A DNA stretch of 64,000 bases from an uncultured Acidimicrobiaceae bacterium (GTDB lineage: Bacteria > Actinomycetota > Acidimicrobiia > Acidimicrobiales > UBA10347). Location: NCBI GenBank assembly GCA_905182135.1, contig CAJJAG010000002.1, positions 286,491 to 350,490 on the forward strand, read 5' to 3'. Within the stretch, counting starts at the first letter, position 1. Each line of letters begins with the position of its first letter. The position numbers were made by a program, and so were the translations under genes. The notes under the pieces were generated by a model. That model ran no database searches and was not told where the DNA came from. It saw only the letters and a list, made by a program, of their open reading frames with translations. Below, in pieces: positions 20,077 through 29,167 of the stretch.

Positions 20077-20634
20077 TCAGCTCCCACTATTCAGGTATGA
20101 GTCGATAACCGACTGGTTTGAAGCAAGGTCAACCGAGCGTCCGAGCACCTTGGTGGCAGCGCCAACCGCTAGCTGAGAGACCGAACCCTTCGCTCCGGCG
20201 AGAGCGGTCGAACGAGCAACGTCAATCTCGGCTTGCGCATTTGAGCGCAACTTCGTGATCTCTTCTTCGACGGCACCAACAGCTTGGGCACGTTGGCCAT
20301 CGGCCTCGGCTCGAGCAGCATCTATGATCGCTGCCCCTTCCGCTTCGGCAACAGCGATTTGCTCTTTGTGAGCGGCCAGGATCTGTGCAAGTTCGGAATC
20401 GGAATCGGAGACTGAATCTCTTCCTGCACTTAACCGAGCCGCTCGCTCTTCTCGACCCTGTTGGATCGGCGGCAACAGTACGTACCTCATGAGCGCGAGC
20501 AGAGTGAAGAAAAACACGGCAGACCAGAAGATCTCAAAACCAACCGGTAATACAGGGTTGATCGTCTCTTGAGTTTCGGACGCCTCTTCACTTAGAGCCA
20601 GCATCCCGGTGAGAGATGTAATAGGCAGCGTCAT
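20077..20634 (-). CDS. F1Fo ATP synthase b' (b-type) subunit, first of two
   Basis: A 185-residue protein with an N-terminal membrane span (about residues 32-52, FEIFWSAVFFFTLLALMRYV) and a charged coiled-coil (about 60-150). It is located between atpE and atpF, the position of b' in organisms with two b subunits. It is a separate sequence from the following b gene, not a recent duplicate. GAGGAGG precedes ATG 20634. The ATP synthase stalk helix register and the C-terminal DLASNQSVIDSYL end match b-type subunits. Confidence 0.9.
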   Translation of the reverse strand: MTLPITSLTGMLALSEEASETQETINPVLPVGFEIFWSAVFFFTLLALMRYVLLPPIQQGREERAARLSAGRDSVSDSDSELAQILAAHKEQIAVAEAEGAAIIDAARAEADGQRAQAVGAVEEEITKLRSNAQAEIDVARSTALAGAKGSVSQLAVGAATKVLGRSVDLASNQSVIDSYLNSGS

Positions 20635-20676
20635 GTAACACCTCCTCGATGCGACAGACGTTCCATCAGGAACGAA

Positions 20677-21033
<357 letters not shown>

Positions 21034-21037
21034 TTAT

Positions 21038-21856
21038 CTAGTGGGCCGGGTGAAGAGAGCTGCCGATATAAACGGCGGCGAGGATCGAGAACACGAACGC
21101 CTGAATAATGCCGACACCAACTTCGAAGGCAGTGAAGCCAATCAGCCCGACGAGAGAGCCGACGAATCCGAGAGCTAGCACAACGCCACTGGCGCTGGCG
21201 GCGATCTGACCGAGCGTTGCAATGATCAGCACCGAGAACGTGATGAGCAGCATGTGTCCTGCAAGCATGTTGGCGAAAAGCCGGATTGCGTGGCTGAAAG
21301 GGCGCACGATGAAGACCGAGAAGAACTCGATGAAGCCAACGAGTGGGCGTAGCGCTGGCGGTACGTGCCCCGGCCAGACGATGTCTTTAAAGTAGCGGAA
21401 GCCCTGGTTCTTAAAGCCGACGTAGATGAAGATCGCCCAAACCACCAGTGCCAGCACGAGTGGATTAGCCATACGAGCGTTCATCGGCATTTGGAAAAAT
21501 GGGATGACCTCGAACAGATTGCCGATTGCAATGAAGAGGAAGAGTGATGTCAGCAGCGGCACGTAGGGCTCGAAGCCATGGCCGATACCAGGCTTGGCGA
21601 TCTGCTCTTCGATAAATTTGACGATACTTTCGACGAATACTCGAAGTTTCGAGGGAGCAGTCGAGGAACTAGCACGGGCCACGAGGAACAATACCGTTGG
21701 CACCACGACGGCTATAAGCCCCATGAGTGCGATCTTGTTGAACTCATAGAACGTATCCCCGCCAAAGAAAGCGGGCCATTCGACCACGTTCTCGATGGGT
21801 GGAAATTCAACAGCGGAACCTTCACCTTCGGCAAAGATTGCAAGCACATTCGTCAC
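21038..21856 (-). CDS. atpB: F1Fo ATP synthase a subunit
   Basis: The proton-channel stator subunit, 272 residues with five to six spans. The essential Arg is in SHAIRLFANMLAGH; the last spans contain FEVGVGIIQAFVFSIL with the conserved Glu and Gln. Start GTG 21856 overlaps the stop of the AtpI gene (GTGA), so translation is coupled. An 80-bp spacer separates it from atpE, usual where c is made in higher copy number. Confidence 0.95.
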   Translation of the reverse strand: MTNVLAIFAEGEGSAVEFPPIENVVEWPAFFGGDTFYEFNKIALMGLIAVVVPTVLFLVARASSSTAPSKLRVFVESIVKFIEEQIAKPGIGHGFEPYVPLLTSLFLFIAIGNLFEVIPFFQMPMNARMANPLVLALVVWAIFIYVGFKNQGFRYFKDIVWPGHVPPALRPLVGFIEFFSVFIVRPFSHAIRLFANMLAGHMLLITFSVLIIATLGQIAASASGVVLALGFVGSLVGLIGFTAFEVGVGIIQAFVFSILAAVYIGSSLHPAH

Positions 21857-22335
21857 GATGCTACGGACTCCCTGTCAGAGCGACGGATCAGTTTTGTTCC
21901 CGGCTTGAGACCGGGATAGGCAAGACTGCCTGAGATATAACGGGTCTCCCAAAAGAGGAGCCCAAGATGGGTGACAATAATTGTCATTCCTAGGGCGACC
22001 AAGTCGACCCAGGTCTCGTCTTTTATCAGCAGCACGACGGCCGTGATAATACCAAGTCGAAGGAGGAAGCCAAACATCGCAGCACCGGCGAGCGCCGCGA
22101 ATGAGATTCGTGCGGCACGAGCAATGATGTATGCCGAGAGCAACAAATTAACCAGGACTAAGCCAAGGCCAACCGCAACGGATGCGGCACCTGCGGAACC
22201 CCAAATGAGGGCACCCACCAAGATGACTGCGGGGGCGATAAGGGCACCCCGCTTGGCAATGTCCACTGCGACTTCGAGAGCCGGCGATGGGCCGTCATAG
22301 CTATTAAGCATGGAGTTTGAGTCGCTCATCGTCAT
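21853..22335 (-). CDS. atpI: AtpI-like assembly protein of the ATP synthase operon
   Basis: A 160-residue membrane protein with four predicted spans (about residues 35-52, 55-75, 85-103, 113-130) and a basic cytosolic tail. Its place directly before atpB and overlaps on both sides (ATGA with the gene before, GTGA with atpB) fit AtpI, which assists c-ring assembly. Sequence conservation of this family is low, so the call rests mainly on position and topology. Confidence 0.72.
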   Translation of the reverse strand: MTMSDSNSMLNSYDGPSPALEVAVDIAKRGALIAPAVILVGALIWGSAGAASVAVGLGLVLVNLLLSAYIIARAARISFAALAGAAMFGFLLRLGIITAVVLLIKDETWVDLVALGMTIIVTHLGLLFWETRYISGSLAYPGLKPGTKLIRRSDRESVAS

Positions 22336-22607
22336 GACGCTGAGCCCTGAACGCGGCGTTGAGTACGATCAGTTTCGGCGAGCACCATGCGTGCTCGGTA
22401 GCTAAAGATGATGCTGGTCGCAGCACCGGCGAGACCAAGACATGCAAAGGTGGCTGTGAACACAGGCCTTGTTCCGGCGATGCTGTCAATTCCGAACCCA
22501 GCCAGGCCGGCGAGCACTGCACCGACAACCAGTTCATACGAACCAGAACTGTGCTGCAAAGAGCCAATAAATCCGCTGCCAACTTCACGATTTGATGAAG
22601 ATGTCAC
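22332..22607 (-). CDS. atpZ: AtpZ-like small membrane protein
   Basis: A 91-residue protein with two spans and the AtpZ-type layout: SYELVVGAVLAGLAGFGIDS, then GTRPVFTATFACLGLAGA. AtpZ and AtpI together have been linked to Mg/Ca transport and c-ring assembly. GTG 22607 has GAGG five bases upstream. First gene of the operon; its stop overlaps the atpI start (ATGA). Confidence 0.7.
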   Translation of the reverse strand: MTSSSNREVGSGFIGSLQHSSGSYELVVGAVLAGLAGFGIDSIAGTRPVFTATFACLGLAGAATSIIFSYRARMVLAETDRTQRRVQGSAS

Positions 22608-23463
22608 ATGGACCTCGACGGCGTTTGCGGCTTAGAAATGGCATCAAACACGTGACAAGGACCCAAATGGGTCCTTCATACTTGCTTTGACACTTGTGAA
22701 TCTATCCACAAAGTCCCGCACCATGCCACATTTGAAGCGAATAATGTTCCAATTTTCCTCACCTACGAAGCGTGTGGCCCCTTCCATCGCACATCTGACC
22801 TGTTCACACCGTGGCCAATAGACCCGGCGTTGACGTCGCCAAGCGTTGCAGGTAGCCCGCAAGGCACCGTCAACAGAGCTCAAACGGTGCTTCGACCCGT
22901 GCCGATAGACACATGTGCAACCACCGCCGGGTTAGGTACTCCACACATAGTCGTCTGTGCCGACGAGGCGGCTCGATCCAATCAGCTGAGACTCCTGACG
23001 CTGTGTAAGATCCGCGCAGAGCCCACTGCATCTCGTTAGGAACAGCTGACCATCTTTACGGGTCGCTCTGGCTATGGCTTTCCTTTCAAAACACCAAGAC
23101 GTCGCAGACCAGCACACCCGCCCATAACCGAGAAACGGTGTCGTCGCAGTGGGCGTAGTCCACTGTTGCTGCTTGGTCGAGACACCAAGTGTCGGAAACC
23201 GAGTTGCCATCGGACTACGGAGCGCCAAAGCTCACACTGACGAAATTCGCAAGTCCGGATGGAAACCTAAGATCTGGCTAGCTGCAGCCGTAGGGCTCAG
23301 AGACGTAGCCGAACTACGGCGTGGTGTTGACTGGAAGAACCGAAGTTCGTAGTTGGACAGAAGAAGGTTCTTCCGTGGTGGGTTTCCACGGCAACGCGCG
23401 AGCCAAGGCATTGTTGCACTGTTGGACCGCGTCTCAATTCGCGAACCGTTGCGGCAGACATGG
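22608..23463. other. atp operon upstream region, no gene
   Basis: 856 bases between tsaC (reading toward it) and atpZ. None of the short open frames shows codon bias or a known motif. The region must hold the atp promoter; I could not assign -35 and -10 boxes with confidence. A perfect 8-bp hairpin lies at 22657-22676. Confidence 0.5.
22657..22676 (-). promoter_or_regulatory. stem-loop or operator in the atp leader
   Basis: Perfect inverted repeat AAGGACCC-AAAT-GGGTCCTT, about 50 bases upstream of the atpZ start. No T-run follows on the minus strand, so it is not a simple terminator. It may be a leader hairpin or a dyad operator site. Confidence 0.4.
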
Positions 23464-24069
23464 TTAGCAGCGGTGAGCGATCTCTTCAAGGTCATGTTGG
23501 CTGTACAGACCCTGTCGAAGAACCATGACGTCGCCGCAGATATCAACGCGGGCCACGGTCGACGAGACACCTTCGCAACGCCCGCCATCGATCACAACGG
23601 CAACCGAGCCGTCGAGTGCTCGTGCGGCGTCAACAGCTTCAACCGGTGTGGGCTCACCACTGATGTTCGCGCTGGTTGTTGCTAACGGGCCGACGGCGAG
23701 GGCCAGCATCTGCACGAACGGGTTGTCGGGGCAACGGACGCCAACAGTGCCGTCGTCGCGCCCTATCGACGTGTCGGCGGTCTCCAGCCGATTGAGCACC
23801 AGCGTGAGCGCCCCCGGCCAGCAGGTGTCGGCCACTCGCCGCTCGTAGCTGTTCAGTGCTACAAACTCCGCGGCCTGATCGACATCGCCTACGAGCACAG
23901 CAACAGAACGTTCCGCTGGGCGACGTTTAAGCGCAAAGACCCGATCGAGGGCAGCGGCGTCGCCAGCTCGAACCGCCAGGCCATAGACCGTGTCGGTCGG
24001 AACAACGATTGGTTCGCCACTGTTGAGCGCCTCGATCGCGGCGGCAAGCCCGGCTGCGTCTGTCCTCAT
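23464..24069 (-). CDS. tsaC: threonylcarbamoyl-AMP synthase (TsaC/YrdC family)
   Basis: Makes threonylcarbamoyl-AMP from threonine, bicarbonate and ATP for the t6A37 modification of ANN-decoding tRNAs. The 201-residue product covers the YrdC domain only, without the Sua5 C-terminal domain. Visible motifs are PTDTVYGLA, KRRPAERSVAVLV (KxR) and TSANISGEPT. ATG 24069 overlaps the prmC stop (ATGA), so the two are coupled. Confidence 0.92.
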   Translation of the reverse strand: MRTDAAGLAAAIEALNSGEPIVVPTDTVYGLAVRAGDAAALDRVFALKRRPAERSVAVLVGDVDQAAEFVALNSYERRVADTCWPGALTLVLNRLETADTSIGRDDGTVGVRCPDNPFVQMLALAVGPLATTSANISGEPTPVEAVDAARALDGSVAVVIDGGRCEGVSSTVARVDICGDVMVLRQGLYSQHDLEEIAHRC

Positions 24070-25004
24070 GGCTTGCGCGCCACCAATGCCCGATCTCGTT
24101 CGGCGAGATCACGGTGCACAGCGACTTCGATATAACCATGTTGAATGGCCAACTCTCTCGCAGCACTGAGCTGCGTTTCGCCGAGCTCGAGGACAAGCGC
24201 TCCCCCGCTTCGCAGCCAGTCGGTTGCCCCCGCTATGAGCACCTGCGCATCCTCAAGACCCGTGGGCCCAGCGAACAAGGCGTCGGTTGGCTCCCAGTCG
24301 GCCACCACCGGCGGAAGGACTTCGTCAGTACCGATATAAGGCGGGTTCGACACGATTAGATCGAAGGCGCCTTTGCGGTCGATCGGCAATGCCTCGAACC
24401 AGCTTCCATGGCGGACTTCGATACGTGTTGCCGGGCGTCCCAAACCGATGGCGTTTGCCCGAGCCGCAGCGACCGCATGGGCACTTTGGTCGGTACAGAC
24501 AACCTGCACCGTTTTGTGTTCAGCGGCAAGCGACAGGCCAATGCAGCCGCTACCGGTGCCTAGATCGGCAGCGAGAGGCACACGACCTTCGGCGGCAGCT
24601 CGCACCACTTCGGCTAAGGCGAGTTCGGCCACGCCTTCGGTTTCCGGACGAGGGATTAATACTCGAGCGTCGACAGCAAGGTCGAGGGTACGGAAGCCCC
24701 ATCGCCCAAGCACATACTGCAACGGTTCACCGGCCAGCCTGCGTTCGAGCATGGCGTCAAAATGCACCACGCCGCGCTTCATAGCTGGCTTGTCAAGCAT
24801 CAGGATGAACTCGCCCGGTTCTGACCCAGACGCTTCTTCGACGATCCGACGAGCGTCGATTTCGGCGGCCTCTTCACCAACCGACTCGAGTCGGCCCCGG
24901 GCCTCTTCATAAAAAGCGCGCCATGGCGTGCCAGCGTCATTCGCACTCGCAGGTTCATTTCGCTTCGACTGTTCCGTTGAACCCTTTGAGGCATGGTCCG
25001 TCAT
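24066..25004 (-). CDS. prmC: release-factor glutamine methyltransferase PrmC
   Basis: Methylates the Gln of the GGQ motif in peptide-chain release factors. The 312-residue product has the N-terminal helical substrate domain with PLQYVLGRWGF, then the Rossmann methyltransferase domain with LGTGSGCIGLSLA (SAM-binding, about residue 145) and the catalytic NPPY in VSNPPYIG. The first 25 residues are low-complexity and may not all be translated. It lies just downstream of its substrate gene prfA. Confidence 0.94.
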   Translation of the reverse strand: MTDHASKGSTEQSKRNEPASANDAGTPWRAFYEEARGRLESVGEEAAEIDARRIVEEASGSEPGEFILMLDKPAMKRGVVHFDAMLERRLAGEPLQYVLGRWGFRTLDLAVDARVLIPRPETEGVAELALAEVVRAAAEGRVPLAADLGTGSGCIGLSLAAEHKTVQVVCTDQSAHAVAAARANAIGLGRPATRIEVRHGSWFEALPIDRKGAFDLIVSNPPYIGTDEVLPPVVADWEPTDALFAGPTGLEDAQVLIAGATDWLRSGGALVLELGETQLSAARELAIQHGYIEVAVHRDLAERDRALVARKP

Positions 25005-25062
25005 CGCCAGCCGCCGACTACTTGAGCCGCGTGCCTCGCTCGCGTCCCAAGTCCCACTGGGT

Positions 25063-26130
25063 TCATTCCTCGTTCGCTGAAAGCTGTTCGGCGCGTTCGT
25101 GTTGCATAAGTGGATCCACGACTTCTTCCAGCGCTCCGGCCAGAACCTTATCGAGCTTGTACAGGGTCAGGCCGATGCGATGGTCCGTGACCCGGTTCTC
25201 TTTGTAGTTGTAGGTACGGATCTTCTCGCTACGTCCGCCGCCACCGATCTGGCCCTTACGTAAATCGCTGGCCTCGGCAGCGGCCTTATCCTGTTCGGCT
25301 TGCAGCAGCCGAGCTCGCAAAACCTGCATTGCCTTGGCCTTATTCTGCAGCTGACTCTTTTCGTCCTGCATGGACACGACCAAGCCACTCGGCTTATGCG
25401 TGATCCGCACGGCTGAGTCGGTGGTGTTCACCGACTGTCCGCCGGGGCCTGACGCCCGGTACACATCGACCTGTAGATCGCCCTCGTTGATGCTGATATC
25501 GACCTCATCGGCCTCAGGGAGTACAGACACCGTGGCGGACGAGGTGTGGACTCGACCCTGTGACTCGGTAACCGGGACTCGCTGAACACGATGGACACCG
25601 CCCTCGTATTTCAGATGCGACCAGACGGCCTCACCCTTCAGCAGGAAGATCACGGTCGAGAAGCCGCCCATATCAGAATGGTTTGCCTCGAGCATCTCTT
25701 GACGCCACGGCTGCGTTGATGCGTAACTGCGGTACATCTCGAACAGGTCGCGGGCGAACAGGTTCGCTTCTTCCCCACCTTCGGCTCCGCGAATTTCGAC
25801 AATCACGTTACGGCCGTCGTTGGGGTCTTTGGGAATGAGCAGTTCATCGAGTCGGTATGCCGCATCGGCTGCGGTCGCTTCGGCCAACGAAATTTCTTCG
25901 GCCCAGAGGACTCGGTCTTCGCCCGAACTCTCCCTGTGCATCTCTTTGCTGTCGGCCACGTCCTGCTCTGCGGTACCCAGATCAGTAATACAGGCAACGA
26001 TCGCACCGAGTTCCTTGTAACGCCGAGTGACCTGTGCGTACAACGACCGGTCTTTGACCAGTTCGGGGTCGACAAGCTGCTGCTCTACGTCGGCAAATTC
26101 TCGTTCAAGCTCGTCGTGCAGTTCGCTCAC
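25063..26130 (-). CDS. prfA: peptide chain release factor 1
   Basis: Recognises UAA and UAG stop codons and triggers peptide release. The 355-residue product has the PxT codon-reading motif in VPVTESQGRVHTS and the catalytic GGQ in GPGGQSVNTTDSAV. Start GTG 26130 (MSELHDELEREF) has no strong ribosome-binding site; no other start fits family length. It is followed by prmC and tsaC, the usual actinobacterial order. Confidence 0.95.
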   Translation of the reverse strand: MSELHDELEREFADVEQQLVDPELVKDRSLYAQVTRRYKELGAIVACITDLGTAEQDVADSKEMHRESSGEDRVLWAEEISLAEATAADAAYRLDELLIPKDPNDGRNVIVEIRGAEGGEEANLFARDLFEMYRSYASTQPWRQEMLEANHSDMGGFSTVIFLLKGEAVWSHLKYEGGVHRVQRVPVTESQGRVHTSSATVSVLPEADEVDISINEGDLQVDVYRASGPGGQSVNTTDSAVRITHKPSGLVVSMQDEKSQLQNKAKAMQVLRARLLQAEQDKAAAEASDLRKGQIGGGGRSEKIRTYNYKENRVTDHRIGLTLYKLDKVLAGALEEVVDPLMQHERAEQLSANEE

Positions 26131-27188
26131 CAGACAAAGCTACTGGCTCACCTCGTGCCTTCGGCACCCGGCTTAGCCCCTTCGATAGTTCGTGAAAACC
26201 AATCTTGTACCGGTCTCACCATTACCAACCCCAATTCGTAGCCACGTACCTATCCCGTCAAGCTCTCAGGGTGTAGTTACAACGACGCAGAGTCGGCGGT
26301 CAACATTCTCCCAACATTCTCCGTAAAACCGACGGTATCGATGTTGCGGTTATCGCTCTTGACATGCTGGACGGTGCTGTCTCAGCGCCGCCGGCTGATG
26401 GCCGTCGAGCCAACGGCGGACAAATACAGTAATGACAGCTAAATTTACGTGAACTACCCGCTTGACAACTACCCGCTTGACGATCAAATTCGGTCGCACG
26501 TGTGGCGGGATTCGTCACATAGTTAGCTCGCAAAGACCGCACTGCCTGTCGACGACACACTGATCCGCAGTTTTCTGGACTCGGAAACTCGCACCAATCA
26601 TTGCGTGAAATGCCATCCCGAGTTCGAACCTCGCCTCCTGCCGCGATCGTCTCGACGATCCCCCTCACCGCTTTCTCGTCTGCGCCGGGCAAGGGTGCTA
26701 GGACGCTGTTTGGCTATGTCGAGACTAAAAAAGAGCTGCGACTCATGCACCCAATGCTGTGGCTTGAGGTCTTCGACACAACGATTGAAGAGAAGCTGCA
26801 GGAACCGTTTCGGTAGTGCACCCTCTAAACAACCCGCTAGATGAGCGCGTAGCCCGACGTCAACGCCGAACCCGTTCGCCTGGCGATAAAAGACCCAGGG
26901 TTGCCTGCACCCACCAACTCCGCAGCGAACCGTTTTCGGACGAGCGAATCGCTGTCCAGACCTGCGCTATTGGGGGCCATAGCGAAACCGTCTCCGATCC
27001 CCCGGTCCTTCGCTCCGCCAACATGGGATCGGTCGAGGTTGTCCTAGCTGCGTGGTTCATGCCTAGCGACGATTCAGCGTTGGTTAGCTTTGTCGAGCAA
27101 GTCGTGCTCTACCGGGCACCGACCATCGAGTAACCACCATCAGGTTGGAACATGTGCGACGAACGTCGTCCGAGTGGGGCCTCATGGA
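26131..27188. other. 1.06-kb region without a recognisable gene
   Basis: It lies between prfA and the hypothetical gene at 27189-28172. I checked both strands for proteins, tRNA-like arms and RNase P or tmRNA landmarks and recognised none. It contains two perfect short tandem duplications (26301-26322 and 26452-26481). It may be decayed DNA. Confidence 0.45.
26452..26481. repeat. 15-bp perfect tandem duplication
   Basis: AACTACCCGCTTGAC occurs twice head to tail in a gene-free stretch. An 11-bp duplication, CAACATTCTCC twice, is found nearby at 26301-26322. Confidence 0.85.
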
Positions 27189-28172
27189 TCAGCTTGGCCA
27201 TGGTTCGGGTGCTGTTGCAAATCCAATGGGACGACGCGACCGGGCAGCGACTGCCTGAACGACTGCATGCCGGTCTCGGTCCGGCATGACCATCAGGATC
27301 CGGTCTGTCTGATGCCGTTCGGCAAGGTCGACGGCCGCCGGAACAGCGTCCAAATCAATGCCAACCGTGCATGCCACCAAGACAAGCTCGCCGGTCGCCG
27401 TCTTTCCCAGAGCCGAGGCGGCAGCGATGTCCTTGATACCAGAGCGTTGTTGCATGGGCTCAACTATCTCGAGGTGGGTGAGGCCAACCGCTGCGGGATC
27501 AGCCAGGAGCACGCAGCGAACCCAACGCTCGCGGACCAACCGATTAATTGGGTGAGTCAGGGCATCGGAGCGGCGGTGTGTCAGAACCTGGGTCACCACT
27601 TCGGCGAGCGATTCGACCGGAGTCATACCGGGATTGATCACAGCGAACGCGCCCTGGTCATACGCCCCGACCCCCACGTCCAGTCGCTGTTCGGCTCCAG
27701 CGCCGGTAACTCGAGCAACCTCGAGGCCCAGACACTCGCCGATGATGGCTCCATGCTCGACGATGATGTCGACATCATCGAGAGTGAGTAGCGCTTGGAT
27801 GTGCGGCTCTAGATCGGCCGGCTCAATAGGCGCTGTTATTTCCGGCTCAGCCGGTGTCAGAGTCTTTCCCTGGATACGCCAGACGGACGGCGATGGCTTG
27901 AAGAGGCTGGCTCGGCGAGCAACTGCGCCGGGGTTCTCTTCAACCACAAGATCTAGCGAAGTTGCATTGTGCCGAGCTGCGAGAACCAGCGCTTGGCCGA
28001 AAGAGCGCTCAGGCGCAACCTCGAGCGACGCTGTCCATGCGCCGTCTGTCTCGATTGCGGCTCCCCAAGGCACGGCATATCCCACTCCACCGTCTCGACC
28101 GAAATGGTCACGAGCGATGCTGCGTAATTTGGCCTGCCACAGACCAGAGCGCTGTTCTTGAGAAAGTGCCAT
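27189..28172 (-). CDS. conserved hypothetical protein between rpmE and prfA
   Basis: A 327-residue soluble protein with good codon bias and no signal peptide or membrane span. Residues 30-80 include a beta-rich AVPWGAAIETDGAWTASLEV segment; the middle carries EHGAIIGECLGLEVARVTG; the C-terminal part ends in a Rossmann-like stretch VACTVGIDLDAVPAAVDLAE and RILMVMPDRDRH. I do not recognise a family. Its place in a translation block suggests it is expressed with it, but this does not establish a role. Confidence 0.65.
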   Translation of the reverse strand: MALSQEQRSGLWQAKLRSIARDHFGRDGGVGYAVPWGAAIETDGAWTASLEVAPERSFGQALVLAARHNATSLDLVVEENPGAVARRASLFKPSPSVWRIQGKTLTPAEPEITAPIEPADLEPHIQALLTLDDVDIIVEHGAIIGECLGLEVARVTGAGAEQRLDVGVGAYDQGAFAVINPGMTPVESLAEVVTQVLTHRRSDALTHPINRLVRERWVRCVLLADPAAVGLTHLEIVEPMQQRSGIKDIAAASALGKTATGELVLVACTVGIDLDAVPAAVDLAERHQTDRILMVMPDRDRHAVVQAVAARSRRPIGFATAPEPWPS

Positions 28173-28267
28173 GTGGAGTCAGACCACGGACGGGCAAGAG
28201 CTCCCGCCCAAAACCTTCCAGGATCGCAAGCGGCGTGCGATGCACAGCCGTCGCGACACGAGGCGGA

Positions 28268-28642
28268 CTATTCTTCTTCTTCGCTGGCAACAGTGTCCTC
28301 GGCTGGAGCCTCGACTGGTGCCTCTTCAGCAGCTGGTGCCTCGGCTAGCACTGGGGCTTCGTCGGCAACTGGTGCCTCTTCAGCTGCGCCGGCCTTTTGC
28401 TTGCGGCGGCCATAACGCTTCTCGAAGCGCTCAACACGGCCAGCGGTATCGATGATGGTCATCGTGCCGGTGTAGAACGGGTGGCTAGCAGCCGAGATCT
28501 CGACCTTGGCCAACGGGTACTCGACACCTTCGACGTCAGTCATCTCTTGGGTCTTGATTGTCGAGCGGGTGATGAAGCTGGTGCCGTTCTGGGTGTCCAG
28601 GAACACTACATCGCGGTACGCAGGATGAATTTCAGGCTTCAT
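28268..28642 (-). CDS. rpmE: ribosomal protein L31, type B, with acidic C-terminal tail
   Basis: A 50S subunit protein forming bridge B1b. The core (residues 1-82) starts MKPEIHPAYRDVVFLDTQNG, has SHPFYTGTMTIIDTAGRVE and lacks the CxxC zinc knuckles, so it is the zinc-independent type B form. Residues 83-124 are a low-complexity Glu/Ala/Pro/Val tail built on EEAP units, about 40 residues beyond the normal L31 end. A similar tail occurs on L10 in the same cluster. It lies 150 bases after rplL, behind a strong hairpin. Confidence 0.92.
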   Translation of the reverse strand: MKPEIHPAYRDVVFLDTQNGTSFITRSTIKTQEMTDVEGVEYPLAKVEISAASHPFYTGTMTIIDTAGRVERFEKRYGRRKQKAGAAEEAPVADEAPVLAEAPAAEEAPVEAPAEDTVASEEEE

Positions 28643-28746
28643 GGAAACGTCTTTCGGGGTTGTCCTTCACCTTTCTGAACCGTTGCTCACGAAGAGCAGA
28701 GACTCAGAAACGCGAAGGAAGCGAGGTGGGGTGGAAACGAAATTCG

Positions 28747-28784
28747 ACCCGGCCGTGCGATCCCAAGAATGGGTGCACGACCGG
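28747..28784 (-). terminator. strong hairpin between rplL and rpmE
   Basis: 11-bp arms (28747-28757 and 28774-28784; one G-U pair in RNA) enclose a second stem CCCA-AGAA-TGGG. It begins about ten bases past the rplL stop. On the minus strand it is followed by GTCGAATTTCGTTT. It may be the terminator or a partial attenuator of the rplJL transcript. Confidence 0.65.
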
Positions 28785-28793
28785 GCCGACAGA

Positions 28794-29165
28794 TCACTTA
28801 AGGTCGACCTGAGCGCCGGCTTCTTCGAGAGCAGCCTTTGCCTTTTCAGCGTCTTCCTTGTTGGCGCCTTCGAGGACAGCCTTAGGAGCAGCTTCGACGA
28901 GTTCCTTGGCATCTTTCAGACCGAGACCGGTAATGGCACGGACTTCCTTGATGACAGCAATCTTCTTTGCGCCTTCGGCGATCAGAATGACATCAAACTC
29001 TGTCTGCTCGTCTTCAGCCTCGGCAGGACCTGCTGCAGGAGCAGCGGCCGCAACTGGAGCTGCTGCAGTGACATCGAACTTCTCTTCGAATGCCTTGAGC
29101 AGTTCGCTCAGCTCGAGGACAGTCATGCCCTCAATGGTCGTTAGGACGTCTTCAACAGCGGACAT
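28794..29165 (-). CDS. rplL: ribosomal protein L7/L12
   Basis: The stalk protein that recruits translation factors, 123 residues. The N-terminal dimerisation helices ([13 protein letters not shown]) are followed by an Ala/Pro hinge (about residues 35-50) and the C-terminal domain with [20 protein letters not shown], which binds EF-Tu and EF-G. AAGGAGG, within the end of rplJ, precedes ATG 29165 at seven bases; only two bases separate it from the rplJ stop. Confidence 0.97.
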   Translation of the reverse strand: MSAVEDVLTTIEGMTVLELSELLKAFEEKFDVTAAAPVAAAAPAAGPAEAEDEQTEFDVILIAEGAKKIAVIKEVRAITGLGLKDAKELVEAAPKAVLEGANKEDAEKAKAALEEAGAQVDLK

Positions 29166-29167
29166 AA

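Noticed and set aside
22696..22716. CTATCCACA close to a DnaA box near the atp promoter
   Set aside because: A single copy with one mismatch and no other origin features.
26620..26650. GAGTTCGAACCTCGC as the T arm of a tRNA
   Set aside because: No acceptor, D or anticodon arm can be folded around it.
27090..27791. A 233-residue plus-strand open frame
   Set aside because: Antisense shadow of the hypothetical gene at 27189-28172, with unlikely composition.
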